From: Candidatus Riflebacteria bacterium HGW-Riflebacteria-2
GTDB lineage: Bacteria; Muiribacteriota; Ozemobacteria; Ozemobacterales; Ozemobacteraceae
DNA length: 40,692 nucleotides
NCBI GenBank assembly: GCA_002839435.1
Contig: PGYA01000039.1
Coordinates: 1 to 40,692, forward strand
Direction of reading: 5' to 3'
Shown here: piece after piece, positions 1-8,968 of the stretch
How the letters are laid out: each line of letters opens with the position of its first letter
Numbering within the stretch: the first letter of the stretch is position 1
Notes under the pieces: generated by a model
The model's input: the letters and a program-made list of their open reading frames with translations, nothing else
What the model was told of the DNA's origin: nothing
The model's database searches: none
Made by a program: the position numbers and the translations under genes

Positions 1-2
1 TC

Positions 3-239
3 AGTGGCAAACATTACAATGAAAAGCGTGACGAGGTTGTAATTTCGCTTATTACCAGCAATGTTATACGAAAAATCTATGGAGATATAGCGATAAAAAA
101 ATGGGAGTCAGCTGGTTTACTTTATCCGTCTGCGGTAACCGGCATCATTACAACGGTAAAGAAATTCATGCTGGAAAAGAAGCTTGGCCAGCTAGACAAA
201 GAAGACTGGTTAATCACTTCCTTATGGCCTGAAAGTTGA
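3..239 (+). CDS. MazF/PemK-family mRNA interferase, C-terminal part (5' end outside window)
   Basis: An open frame runs from the window edge to a TGA at 237-239 and gives 78 residues. The visible part contains RDEVVISLITSN and a later LLYPSAVTGIITTVKK stretch, which is the C-terminal half of PemK/MazF toxins as I know the family; these proteins are about 110-120 residues, so about one third is missing to the left. Family members are sequence-specific endoribonucleases neutralised by a small antitoxin, usually encoded just upstream, which would be outside the window. Family assignment is from motif recognition only. Confidence 0.75.
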   Translation, partial: SGKHYNEKRDEVVISLITSNVIRKIYGDIAIKKWESAGLLYPSAVTGIITTVKKFMLEKKLGQLDKEDWLITSLWPES

Positions 240-364
240 TTACCTTAAAGTCAAAGATTCTGTTTATGCACAAACGTGAAAGACTATATCTATCTTCAAT
301 TGCCTGAAAGTGTAAACTGGCCAGTCAGATACCTGACTTTTCGCAAACAACGGGAGTAGAGAAC

Positions 365-2923
365 ATGCAGCTTGACCTAAAGTCGGAGAAATTCAAGGGA
401 TTAACTGAGGAAATCGCAGCAGAGAAAATAAAAAACGAAGGTTTTAACGAGTTGCCCTCGTCGAAACCCAAAAATCTATTTGCGATTGCCTTTGGTGTGG
501 TTAAAGAGCCTATGTTCTTGTTGTTAGTCGCCTGCGGCACCTTATACCTGGTTCTTGGTGATGTGCAGGAAGGACTGATGCTGCTTGGTTTTGTTTTCGT
601 GATTATGGGTATCGAATTTTACCAGGAAAAGAAAACAGAAAAGGCGCTCGATGCACTTAAAGATCTGGCAAGTCCACGGGCGCTGGTGATTCGGGACGGT
701 GTTGAAAAAAGAATTGCAGGTCGAGATGTGGTCACTGACGACCTCGTAGTTTTACAGGAAGGTGACAGGGTTCCGGCAGATGCAACTGTTTTGTATTCGA
801 TTAACCTGATGGCCGACGAATCTCTACTGACTGGCGAATCAGTTCCAGTGAGCAAATCTGAATGGAATGGCAGTGATAAAAATACTCATCCGGGCGGCGA
901 CGATCTGCCTTTCGTATATTCAGGATCAATGGTTGTGCAGGGCCATGGAATCGTAAAAGTGACGACAACAGCCTCAAATACAGAAATCGGTAAAATCGGT
1001 AAAGCGCTTGATTCGGTTAAGGAAGAGCCAACCAAACTCAAAGTTGAAATGGCAGTGCTGGTTAAAAGACTGGCTATTATCGGAATCTCGCTTTGTCTGC
1101 TGGTTATAATTGTTTTTACCATAACCCGTGGAGATTTACTGAAAGGCTTTCTGGCCGGAATTACGCTGGCAATGGCCATGTTGCCTGAAGAATTTCCGGT
1201 GGTGTTGACAATTTTCATGGCGCTTGGTGCCTGGCGGATGTCCAGGAAAAACGTGCTCACTCGCAAGCCCGCCGCTGTTGAAACTCTGGGGTCGGCCACC
1301 GTTCTATGTACCGACAAAACCGGTACGCTCACCAAGAATAAAATGACTGTCACTCAGCTGTTTAATGGTGAAAAATTTCATTCAGTCGGCAAAACTGCTG
1401 AATTCCCGGAAGAATTTCATGAAATCATTGAATACGGAATTTTGTCGAGCCAGGCCAATCCTTTTGATCCGATGGAAAAAGCTATTACCACCATGGGCGA
1501 AGCTTTTCTGCAGAATACCGAACATATTCATACCGACTGGCAGATGGTAAAAGAATACCCACTGTCAAAAGATCTGCTGGCCATGTCGCGAGTTTTTAGC
1601 GACAATGCAGCCAATAAGAAGACTATCGCCGCCAAGGGCGCACCTGAAGCGATTTATGATTTGTGCCATCTTTCTGATAGTCAAAAAGAAAAATATGCTG
1701 CAGCAGTTGCCGAAATGGCTTCTGCTGGCCTGCGTGTTCTGGGTGTCGCAAAAGCAATGATCGTAGCCGAAAATCTGCCTCAAATTCAGCATGATTTTAA
1801 TTTTGAAATTATTGGCTTGTTAGCCTTGTCGGATCCAATTCGAGAAAACATTCCAGAAGCAGTTCGCGAATGTTACCAGGCCGGTATCCGCGTGATTATG
1901 ATTACCGGAGACTATGCGGTTACAGCGATGAATATTGCCAGAGAAATCGGCCTGAAAAACCCTCAGACTACGATCAGTGGACCTGAACTTCAGGCGATGA
2001 CAGAGGATGAGCTTTGCGAGCGGATTAAGGATGTGAACGTATTCGCGAGGGTCATTCCGGAACAGAAGCTGAAAATTGTGAATGCGCTGAAACGGAATGG
2101 CGAAATTGTAGCCATGACCGGCGATGGCGTAAATGATGCACCAGCACTGAAGGCAGCCAACATTGGTATTGCCATGGGTGAAAAGGGAACTGATGTCGCT
2201 CGTGAAGCCTCCTCTCTGGTGCTGATGGATGATAATTTTTCTTCGATTGTTGGTGCCGTAAAAATGGGGCGTCGCATTTTCGATAATCTGCAAAAGGCGC
2301 TCGGCTACATCTTTGCAATACATGTTCCCATTGCCGGTTTATCGCTGATTCCTGTGTTTGTCGCTGATTGGCCTCTGTTGCTCTGGCCTGTGCATATCGT
2401 TTTTCTTGAGTTAATTATAGATCCTTCCTGTTCAATTGTTTTTGAAGCAGAAGAGGAAGAGAAAAACGTGATGAGTCGCCCGCCAAAAGATATCAACGAG
2501 CCGTTTTTTGGCGCCGCTAAAATCTGGCTGAGTTGCAGTCAGGGAATCGGAATTCTGGCCATTGTCTTTGCCATTTATTTCTTCGGACTTAAAATGGGCT
2601 ATTCCGAAATGGAAGTTCGGGCACTCGCCTTTACTGCGCTGATTGCTGCTAATATAGCGGTGATTTTTTCGAACCGTTCGTGGACCCGGAATATTTTCCA
2701 GATCATCATGACACCAAATGTGGCCGCTAAATATGTAGTTGGCGGCGCTACTTTTTTCCTGATACTGATACTGAATGTTCCTTTTCTGCTGAAACTGTTT
2801 CAATTCGAAAGAATAAGTTTTTACGAAGCACTGGTTTGTGTTGCTGCAGGCTTCTCCAGTATCATCTGGTTCGAATTATATAAGGTTTTTAAGGCTCAGC
2901 CCGAAAAAATAGAGCAAGATTGA
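365..2923 (+). CDS. cation-translocating P-type ATPase (P2, calcium-pump-like)
   Basis: The 852-residue protein carries the full P-type ATPase signature set: actuator-domain TGES at 146-149, the transmembrane-4 ion-site motif PEEFP at 264-268, the phosphorylated aspartate in DKTGT at 307-311, and the hinge TGDGVNDAP near 585-593. Hydrophobic segments occur around 45-80, 225-275 and in the last ~170 residues, consistent with an inner-membrane pump of about ten helices. Overall order resembles P2A/P2B calcium pumps, but PEEFP replaces the PEGLP usual in those, so the transported ion is uncertain; calcium is the best guess. An N-terminal cation-ATPase domain occupies the first ~45 residues. The start is supported by GGGAG at 352-356. 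It stands alone, followed by a likely terminator. Confidence 0.92.
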   Translation: MQLDLKSEKFKGLTEEIAAEKIKNEGFNELPSSKPKNLFAIAFGVVKEPMFLLLVACGTLYLVLGDVQEGLMLLGFVFVIMGIEFYQEKKTEKALDALKDLASPRALVIRDGVEKRIAGRDVVTDDLVVLQEGDRVPADATVLYSINLMADESLLTGESVPVSKSEWNGSDKNTHPGGDDLPFVYSGSMVVQGHGIVKVTTTASNTEIGKIGKALDSVKEEPTKLKVEMAVLVKRLAIIGISLCLLVIIVFTITRGDLLKGFLAGITLAMAMLPEEFPVVLTIFMALGAWRMSRKNVLTRKPAAVETLGSATVLCTDKTGTLTKNKMTVTQLFNGEKFHSVGKTAEFPEEFHEIIEYGILSSQANPFDPMEKAITTMGEAFLQNTEHIHTDWQMVKEYPLSKDLLAMSRVFSDNAANKKTIAAKGAPEAIYDLCHLSDSQKEKYAAAVAEMASAGLRVLGVAKAMIVAENLPQIQHDFNFEIIGLLALSDPIRENIPEAVRECYQAGIRVIMITGDYAVTAMNIAREIGLKNPQTTISGPELQAMTEDELCERIKDVNVFARVIPEQKLKIVNALKRNGEIVAMTGDGVNDAPALKAANIGIAMGEKGTDVAREASSLVLMDDNFSSIVGAVKMGRRIFDNLQKALGYIFAIHVPIAGLSLIPVFVADWPLLLWPVHIVFLELIIDPSCSIVFEAEEEEKNVMSRPPKDINEPFFGAAKIWLSCSQGIGILAIVFAIYFFGLKMGYSEMEVRALAFTALIAANIAVIFSNRSWTRNIFQIIMTPNVAAKYVVGGATFFLILILNVPFLLKLFQFERISFYEALVCVAAGFSSIIWFELYKVFKAQPEKIEQD

Positions 2924-2952
2924 CAAACAAGCCTGTCTTTTCTGTAATTGGC

Positions 2953-2985
2953 GAGAGATTTCACGAAGATCTCTGCTTTTTCTTT
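2953..2985 (+). terminator. candidate intrinsic terminator after the P-type ATPase
   Basis: AGAGAT (2954-2959) pairs with ATCTCT (2969-2974) and is followed by GCTTTTTCTTT. The stem is only 6 bp, so this is a modest candidate placed correctly 30 bp after the ATPase stop. Confidence 0.5.
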
Positions 2986-3322
2986 GCAATAACGCATATA
3001 ATGCTTAGTTGAACTTATCTGGTCGGAAATATGCTGGACTTTTTATTCAGAAAACTGCTGCCTTTTGCGCACCCCGAAATGGCTGGCAGCCGATTCTTGT
3101 CTGAATGTTGTTTTGCTGCAGATTTTTGCAACCGCTGGCAACTGACGCCTGTCCGCGGCTCGTGCCGCTGCCCAGCACAATAACTGATAAAATCCTCTCA
3201 GGCAGGAGTCTGGCGAATAAATGACTGTCATGTTTCTTCCTTTTGCTCGGCAATCTCGACGAAACCCTTGTCTGGAGAGATACCAATTCGCATGTCGAGA
3301 ATTTCTGTTAGTTGATAGATGC
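2986..3322 (+). other. intergenic stretch between ATPase and STAS gene
   Basis: About 340 bases without a convincing gene. It holds a TATAAT hexamer at 2997-3002 without a good -35 box, and an ATG-initiated 50-codon open frame at 3031-3183 whose product matches nothing I recognise and has no clear ribosome binding site; I do not call it a gene. Confidence 0.4.
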
Positions 3323-3351
3323 TTTACAGCGACTGCAGGCTGGGGTATGCT
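3323..3351 (+). promoter_or_regulatory. sigma70-type promoter for the STAS-SpoIIE pair
   Basis: TTTACA at 3323-3328, a 17-base spacer and TATGCT at 3346-3351. A transcript would start near 3358, giving a short leader before the ATG at 3380, with GAGGAG just upstream of that ATG. This also argues against the longer open frame that begins at 3221. Confidence 0.55.
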
Positions 3352-3379
3352 GATGTTCAGATGTTATGAGGAGAATCGC

Positions 3380-3715
3380 ATGAAGTTCAAACAGGAAGTT
3401 CGAAATGGAGTATCAATTGCTTATCTGAAAGGAGAACTGGATCTTCAGATGCTGAGGACTTTCAATCTGTTGTTTGAAGAATTCAGTGAGCAGAATGTTT
3501 TGAAAATTGTTCTGGATTTTGGCGAAGTATCCTTTATTGACAGTCAGTCTTTGACTACGATCATTACAAAAGCCATTGCCATTCGAAAGAAGGGGGGAGA
3601 TATAAAGATTTCGCGAATCGCTCCGCCGATTCTGCGCGTATTCGAATTGGTAAGAATGAAAGACATCATTGATTTCTATCCTGATACGGAAAGCGCTATA
3701 GAAGCATTTTCATGA
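3380..3715 (+). CDS. STAS-domain anti-sigma factor antagonist
   Basis: A 111-residue single STAS domain, the usual length of SpoIIAA/RsbV-type antagonists. The phosphorylation loop reads F-I-D54-S55-Q-S-L: the Asp-Ser pair is kept, so Ser55 is the expected phosphosite, but the Gly that normally follows two residues later is Ser. Such proteins switch partners between an anti-sigma kinase and other targets depending on phosphorylation. The start at 3380 is chosen over an in-frame TTG/ATG extension because GAGGAG lies just upstream, the promoter ends at 3351, and the extension adds residues unlike STAS. The next gene, 25 bases downstream, is a SpoIIE phosphatase that would plausibly dephosphorylate Ser55. 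No kinase gene is adjacent. Confidence 0.85.
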   Translation: MKFKQEVRNGVSIAYLKGELDLQMLRTFNLLFEEFSEQNVLKIVLDFGEVSFIDSQSLTTIITKAIAIRKKGGDIKISRIAPPILRVFELVRMKDIIDFYPDTESAIEAFS

Positions 3716-3740
3716 CCGATCTAACAACCCCAAATGATTG

Positions 3741-6305
3741 ATGTTATTCTCCCTTAAACGAATACTTGTTGCGTTGCTGTTGTCAGTGTTGACGGCCCTG
3801 GTGTTTTTTCTGGGGCTGACAATATCGTCGAATCTTGCTTTCACCAGGTTTATTCAAGTTGACCAGAAAGACAGTCTCATACTTGGTCGTCAGTATGAAA
3901 GACTCATGGACATCTGGTTAGAACTTGGAGAATTGAGATCAGAGGCTTTTCTGGAAGCCCGACCGATCAATGCGGCGGCATTAACAAACCTGCTTGCTAA
4001 CATAAATGGGCTTGAAGCCAGTTTGACGCAGGTATCAAAGGGAACCGCTCACGAGGCGGAGTGGCTGAAAACCAGAGATATACTGAAACTGTATCTGTCG
4101 GAAATGAAACGTTTCGACGGTATGCTGGCGATATGGGCCAGTGAAATGACAGTCAGAAATCAGGATCAGGAAAAATTTGTCAGAATATCGATTCCACGGC
4201 TCGAAAATTTGACGCAGTTGATTGAAAATGCCCGTGTTCTCATCAAAGGGCAAATTACTCACATAGGTTCAGATTCTCAAATTATTCTCGATACCATCTC
4301 GGAGCTGAACACAAATTTTCTTGCGCTGAAGGAATACTATTCTCCGAGTCAGATATCGAAGTTCAATCAGCCAGAAATTTCAAGGTTAGAAACCTTGATA
4401 GAAACACGCCTGAACGACTTTTCCCGAAGTTTTGAGACTGATTTTTCCGGAAAACATCTGTCGGTCTCGCAGCCTCATCTGATCGAGGTATTTGACGAGG
4501 TCAGTCAATTTGCTCGCGAATTCGCATTGTTGCAGAATGTCGCCAGAAATCGCAATACTACATTGCTTGAGATCGAAAATGACATTCACCAGTTGAATCA
4601 ATCGTTAAGATTGTTGAGAACTGCAGGAATGAAGATATGTCTGGAAGAGTCCGATCTCATCTGGCAGGAAATCGAGCGGGATTCCAACAATCTTCTGAAC
4701 CAGATTCAGACCAGGTTTTATTCGAGAATAGTCTTTTTGACAATTGCCATTGTATTGTTGATTCTAGGCCTTGTAATGATTCCAGAAGCTATTGCCGGCC
4801 CTCTGCAGCTTTTACGGAATAACTTTTCGCTTGTTACGCCTGGAAAAGAGAATCCGGCAGACGTAACAAGCTGGGTCAAAGAGATTGCAGAACTCAACAA
4901 TTCATTTCAAAAGATGGTATCGCATGTAAATGAGGCTACCAAACTGCAGACCAGATATTTTGAAACTCTGACCAGAATTCCATCGGCTTTTGCCTCACTT
5001 TATCAGACGAAAGAAGTCAGACATGACACACCATACTTTAAGCATCAGCTGGCTTTAACCCAGCTTTTTCCGTTGCTGACGCATCAGATGAAGGATCTTT
5101 CAGCCGGCCAGATATTCTGGAAAAAGAACGAAACCTGGGAACCCTGCGGCTCTCCTCAGTTTTCCAGCGATTTTCTCGCTAATGATGGCGAGAATTCTGC
5201 TGTTTCAACTGGTCTTGTGGAACTTTTGAGTTGCTCAACATTCATAGAATGGGCAGGTAATAACTCTGTCAGCGAACCGATAGTTATTAGTTCAAATCCT
5301 GATGCTCAGAACACTGAAGTAAGATTGATCCATTGCCTTGAATTGCCCGAGACTGTGCCGCATGACTGCAAGACTCCGTTGACGTTTACAGGCATCTGCC
5401 TTTCTCCGGCTAACGATGCAGCCAACTCCTCTGATGATTCCGGTTTCCTTCTGCTGTGCTTTCTCAATCCGACTTCAACGTCATTTTCCAGGGCTGATCA
5501 GGTTTTTATTTCAGTTATTGCCCAGCAGATGATTGCAATGATGCTGGCAACAGAGCTTTTTATGGCTTTTAGGGCCAATCAGCAGATTGCGGTTCAACTT
5601 GAACTCGCCAAGGAAATTCAGCAGCAGGCCTTGCCAGGCAAGATTCCAACCAGTGATACTATTGAACTTCAGGCTGCCATCAGAATGGCAAATGAAGTTG
5701 GTGGCGATTTCTATGACTTTATTCCGTTTTCAAGCGGTTCCATGGGTGTTTTGATTGCGGATGTAAGCGGCAAAAACATTCCGGCGGCTCTTCTGACAAT
5801 GGCGCTCAAGTCAGCAGTGTATTCTCTACCGGTTGAAAATATGTGTCCCAAAGACTTCGTCGATAAACTTAACGTTGTTCTGCTCAATATATGCGGCGGT
5901 GAACACTTTGTTACACTTACATACGCAATTTTGAGCCCTGCCAGATCAGAAATGGTTATCTGCAATGCTGGACACGTACCGACTCTACAGTGTTCAAGTG
6001 CACCAGATGGCTCTGCTCACTGGAAGGAGCATGTGTTTGTTGACTTTCCGCTTGGCATCTTCGAGCATACTTACTCTGAGCATACAATCAGTATTCAGTC
6101 GGGTGACAGGTTTATCTTTTATACAGACGGTATCACCGACTGCAAAAATGCATCCGGAAAGCGCCTTGAAGAAAAAGGTTTCAGGGCAATTCTGGCCGAG
6201 AATCCGAGAGCAACTGTTGACGCTATTCTTGAAGAATTTGACCAATTCCGGCAGAAAACGCCACTTCCTGACGACATCACATTGCTTTCCGTTGCAGTGA
6301 GATGA
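3741..6305 (+). CDS. membrane-anchored SpoIIE-family serine phosphatase with HAMP domain
   Basis: The 854-residue protein begins with a transmembrane helix (about 7-29), a ~300-residue largely helical extracytoplasmic sensor, a second transmembrane helix (about 331-352), a HAMP linker (about 353-405), a GAF-like middle region (about 430-620, judged only by size and position) and a C-terminal PP2C/SpoIIE phosphatase (about 640-854). The phosphatase shows VGGDFYD near 652, IADVSGKN, TDGITD near 795-800 and a terminal DDITLL, which supply the acidic metal ligands. It likely dephosphorylates the STAS protein encoded immediately upstream in response to an external signal. The start could be TTG at 3738 or ATG at 3741; neither has a strong Shine-Dalgarno, suggesting coupling to the STAS gene. 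Confidence 0.9.
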   Translation: MLFSLKRILVALLLSVLTALVFFLGLTISSNLAFTRFIQVDQKDSLILGRQYERLMDIWLELGELRSEAFLEARPINAAALTNLLANINGLEASLTQVSKGTAHEAEWLKTRDILKLYLSEMKRFDGMLAIWASEMTVRNQDQEKFVRISIPRLENLTQLIENARVLIKGQITHIGSDSQIILDTISELNTNFLALKEYYSPSQISKFNQPEISRLETLIETRLNDFSRSFETDFSGKHLSVSQPHLIEVFDEVSQFAREFALLQNVARNRNTTLLEIENDIHQLNQSLRLLRTAGMKICLEESDLIWQEIERDSNNLLNQIQTRFYSRIVFLTIAIVLLILGLVMIPEAIAGPLQLLRNNFSLVTPGKENPADVTSWVKEIAELNNSFQKMVSHVNEATKLQTRYFETLTRIPSAFASLYQTKEVRHDTPYFKHQLALTQLFPLLTHQMKDLSAGQIFWKKNETWEPCGSPQFSSDFLANDGENSAVSTGLVELLSCSTFIEWAGNNSVSEPIVISSNPDAQNTEVRLIHCLELPETVPHDCKTPLTFTGICLSPANDAANSSDDSGFLLLCFLNPTSTSFSRADQVFISVIAQQMIAMMLATELFMAFRANQQIAVQLELAKEIQQQALPGKIPTSDTIELQAAIRMANEVGGDFYDFIPFSSGSMGVLIADVSGKNIPAALLTMALKSAVYSLPVENMCPKDFVDKLNVVLLNICGGEHFVTLTYAILSPARSEMVICNAGHVPTLQCSSAPDGSAHWKEHVFVDFPLGIFEHTYSEHTISIQSGDRFIFYTDGITDCKNASGKRLEEKGFRAILAENPRATVDAILEEFDQFRQKTPLPDDITLLSVAVR

Positions 6306-6466
6306 ATTGGAATGCATCAACGCGTGCAGCCATTTTTGTAAAATGAATATTGTAACGAACTATAATCAGCGACCAAATCGCCTCATAATAAGTTCAATTC
6401 ATTTTAAAACAGAGGATTTATAAACATTAAGGAATTGGAATTCATGAAACCGACATATCTATATTG

Positions 6467-7333
6467 TTAGATCACATACCAGTCTGACAGGCAACGTTCT
6501 ACTTCAAATCCCATTTTTTTGTATAACCCATAAGCCTTTTCGTTGTTGCTGATAACAGATAGTTTTACTTTGCTGAAGCCGCCCTCATTCAACTTTAGAA
6601 TGAGTTTGGCGACAAAGGCTTTGCCGAGGCCTTTTCCGCGATACTGTGGCAATATTCCTATAGAGTCTATCCAACCGACGCTCTCAACAAGTTTTAGCTC
6701 GAAACTACCTTTTATCTCGTTCTGATGCTTGAATAGCCCGCAGATCATATCATCTCTGTTCAACAGTCGTGTGGCGTCATCAATATCAAGGCTTGCGGCA
6801 TTCGGTGTGCCTGCGAACGAAGAATTGGTAACCTCGACGAAATGCTTGAGGTTCTCAGGTTTCAAGTGACAAAGTTCGACGCTTTTTTGGGCATCAGTGT
6901 CAGGCAGGCTGCCAGCAAAAATCATTCTTAGCAACGAGTAAGACCTGGTAAATCCAAGGCTTTCGGGAAAGCCCTGCGGAACTTTCTGTCCATCTCTTAC
7001 ACCAAGTTTAATTGAACAGTTGCCAAAGCTGGTCAGATCATTCAGGAGTTGCCTAGTCATTGGCTCAATACACTCTTCATGCCCATCAGAGCACGACATT
7101 GCGGTAACAAAAATTTCTTTGTTTTCCGCTTCTGCTATGACAGCGCCAACGGTCGCCAACACCCTGTCTTCCTGAAGATTCACCAGAAAGTAGCGACCTG
7201 AATCAAAATAGCGACCGGTAATAAATTCACGTATCTCTTCACGATTCTGGCTCCCGGTGACCTGTGAATTAAAAAGAAGCTCAATCACCTGCAATACATT
7301 TTCCTCTGGCAGACTTTGTAGCTTAACCAGCAT
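6467..7333 (-). CDS. GNAT-family N-acetyltransferase (tandem-domain type)
   Basis: A 288-residue protein whose C-terminal half has the GNAT acetyl-CoA signature: IGILPQYRGKGLGKAFV near 220-240 (the R/Q-x-x-G-x-G/A loop), then a SVISNNEKAYGLYKKMGF segment near the end. The N-terminal ~140 residues look like a second, degenerate GNAT fold, as in mycothiol-synthase-like tandem enzymes. Substrate cannot be told from sequence. GAGG lies upstream of the ATG and a near-consensus promoter is found at 7365-7393, so it is a single-gene unit. It converges with the SpoIIE gene; no good terminator is visible in the 160 bases between them. Confidence 0.85.
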   Translation of the reverse strand: MLVKLQSLPEENVLQVIELLFNSQVTGSQNREEIREFITGRYFDSGRYFLVNLQEDRVLATVGAVIAEAENKEIFVTAMSCSDGHEECIEPMTRQLLNDLTSFGNCSIKLGVRDGQKVPQGFPESLGFTRSYSLLRMIFAGSLPDTDAQKSVELCHLKPENLKHFVEVTNSSFAGTPNAASLDIDDATRLLNRDDMICGLFKHQNEIKGSFELKLVESVGWIDSIGILPQYRGKGLGKAFVAKLILKLNEGGFSKVKLSVISNNEKAYGLYKKMGFEVERCLSDWYVI

Positions 7334-7364
7334 ATAATAAAAACCTCTGTATACTTTTTACGTG

Positions 7365-7393
7365 AGAATACCTTAGCTGTTTTTATGAGTCAA
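7365..7393 (-). promoter_or_regulatory. promoter of the GNAT gene
   Basis: On the minus strand TTGACT (7393-7388), a 17-base spacer, then TATTCT (7370-7365), about 32 bases before the start codon. Confidence 0.65.
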
Positions 7394-7490
7394 GGATTCA
7401 CAAATACGCCAAGCCTTAAAGCCTTATATTCAGGCGATTAAATAGTATTTTCAATGAGAAAACCGAGAAATAATGACATCGAGACAATGA

Positions 7491-7755
7491 AGGGCTACGT
7501 CGGCTGCATGCACTGAGAAACCATGGAAAATTACAGAAGCTACTGCAACTACGGATTCAGGTTCGGTATTAAAGCTGAACACGCAGCTGCAATGGGTTGA
7601 TGTCGGCATCAAGATGACAGTCGATGATGTCAAAGTCGGCGTTAAAAACGGTATCAGCATGAAGATCAAAGGCGAAGTCCGTTCGGTCATAGCCCAGACC
7701 AAGCAGGGTTACCCGCAGATACGCACACGCGAAGCTGAAAGCACATTGCGCGTCA
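7491..7755 (+). pseudogene. fragment of a secretin (GspD/PilQ-type outer-membrane channel)
   Basis: The plus frame after a stop at 7488-7490 encodes ATTDSGSVLKLNTQLQWVDVG, then DDVKVGVKNG and GYPQIRTREAESTLRVRV. This is the conserved secretin core: VDVG plus the P-x-I-R-T-R-E-A-E-T/S motif that normally leads into a V-x-D-G-x-T-x-x-x-G-G-L segment. Secretins are 400-700 residues; only about 85 remain, without start codon or signal peptide. The frame is cut precisely where a copy of the 17144-17301 sequence begins, and the rest of the motif is lost. It cannot be functional; it shows that type II secretion or type IV pilus-like genes exist or existed in this lineage. Confidence 0.75.
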
Positions 7756-7913
7756 GAGTATTGGTTCAGAGCTGGTCTTCAGTTTCGGGTTCATCCTGCT
7801 CTTCGAGTTCTCGCCGAGGTTTTATTGGCCAGTTGGCTGAGACAAGGTGTCGGCTCAGTTCGGCTTTGAGTTGCTCAAAGGTTTCTGGAACGATCTGATT
7901 TTCTTCGCTGCTG
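7756..7913 (-). repeat. duplicated 3' end of the gene at 17154-18701 (copy A)
   Basis: These 158 bases match 17144-17301 with about five mismatches, in the same orientation. They contain the last ~49 codons of the exported acidic-linker protein (tail NQIVPETFEQLKAELSRHL to EPETEDQL) and its TGA, plus 10 bases beyond. Here the rest of the gene is absent: a secretin remnant lies on one side and IS4 transposase sequence on the other. Confidence 0.85.
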
Positions 7914-8419
7914 TTGAGGAGCTTAATCAGGTTCTGCCCGTAGAAACAATCAGAGAGATGGCCAGGGACACCGAGTTTATCAGGCACATTCGCAAGATTG
8001 ATCCGGCTCTCTTCTTCTGGAATCTTGTAATGGGCTTTGGCGTAGCCATGGAACATACGCTTGCTGGTCTGCGCCGTCGCATGGAACTCATTGCTGACGT
8101 TGATCTGATGCCATCGTCCTTTTTCGACAAGTTCAATGTCCGGCTGGTAGCGTTTCTCGAATCGATCAAGCGCGTTACAATTCATGCCGGCAAAAAAGCT
8201 GACATCAAAACGATCGAACTTGGCGACTGGGTTAAAGACCATCTGCTGCTCTTTGACATGGGATTTTTCAAAGGTTCTTTGTTTCACAACATCAAGAGGT
8301 GGGGCGGCCACTTCATCACCAGGCTCAAAAGCAACATGAACACTGAAATCATCGCCAATAACAGGCCGTGTCGCGGAAAAGCGATTGATCTTGTCGGCAA
8401 GAAACTTAAAGACGTTTAA
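7914..8419 (+). pseudogene. IS4-family transposase remnant
   Basis: An open frame of 190 codons begins at 7847 inside the copied tail, but its transposase part starts about 7914 (EELNQVLPVETIRE). It contains IS4-type segments: KIDPALFFWNLVMGFG, then VTIHAGKKADIKTIELGDW, LLLFDMGFF (the second catalytic Asp region) and CRGKAIDLVGKKL. The N-terminus and the C-terminal third (with the YREK region) are missing. The first catalytic Asp (DST-type motif), expected between the LVAFLE segment and the VTIHAG segment, is absent, so an internal in-frame deletion of some 60 residues near 8162 is likely. Full-length relatives are over 400 residues. Inactive. Confidence 0.75.
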
Positions 8420-8656
8420 ATCTTACTTTAATTCCTTATCCGAATTCATATGGATGTCATCTGGTGGCCTGCGACGGGAGGGGCAGCGGCAGGAACCAGA
8501 AAAAGTGCCGGTTTTGGGTAAAACCATCATTTTAACCGGCATAGAGGGGCGGTTTGCATAACACGCCTGTTATGTAAAGGCATGGGGAACCCACTGCCCG
8601 AGGTCTGGCGAGTCGCCGACCGCAGTCAAGGTCAGGTAATAAATCTTTACGTTGGT

Positions 8657-8968
8657 TCAGATTCCATATGCATCGTCGCGAGGACCAAGCAATAGAAATT
8701 TCAGAGTGTTATCTGGCATTTCTTTGCAGTCAGAACAGTTTACGATTACATCGTCATTCTTTTTACGGCAAACTTCGCAAAACAGGTAAATGATAATGAA
8801 ATTTCTTTTTACCGGACAGGAATAAAATCCTTGGAAATTGCCTTTAAGAGGCTCTCCGATGGTTAGAGGGCTTTCAATGATCATATCTACTTTTTTCTGA
8901 ACCAGCTTTTTAATTGAAGCATGCTTCTTTAAGGCCTTAACAAAGGCAGATTCAAATTTTACATTCAT
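8657..8968 (-). CDS. RelE/ParE-superfamily toxin with a double CxxC insertion
   Basis: A 103-residue protein with a RelE-like layout: N-terminal helices (KFESAFVKALKKHASIKKLVQKKVDMI), then LKGNFQGFYSCPVKRNFIIIY and a C-terminal FLLLGPRDDAY strand typical of RelE/YafQ toxins. Between the last strands sits CEVC-(10 residues)-CSDC, which could bind zinc. Family members cleave mRNA at the ribosome. The ATG overlaps the antitoxin stop (TGATG), so translation is coupled. An upstream in-frame TTG at 8971 is less likely to be the start. Confidence 0.8.
   Translation of the reverse strand: MNVKFESAFVKALKKHASIKKLVQKKVDMIIESPLTIGEPLKGNFQGFYSCPVKRNFIIIYLFCEVCRKKNDDVIVNCSDCKEMPDNTLKFLLLGPRDDAYGI

Noticed and set aside
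1820..2323. 167-codon open frame antisense to the P-type ATPase
   Set aside because: It mirrors a strongly conserved catalytic region; no ribosome site and no recognisable product.
7766..8311. 181-codon minus-strand open frame across the scrap region
   Set aside because: Its end equals the tail of the 17154-18701 protein, but the rest is antisense to IS4 transposase sequence, so it is a chance chimera.
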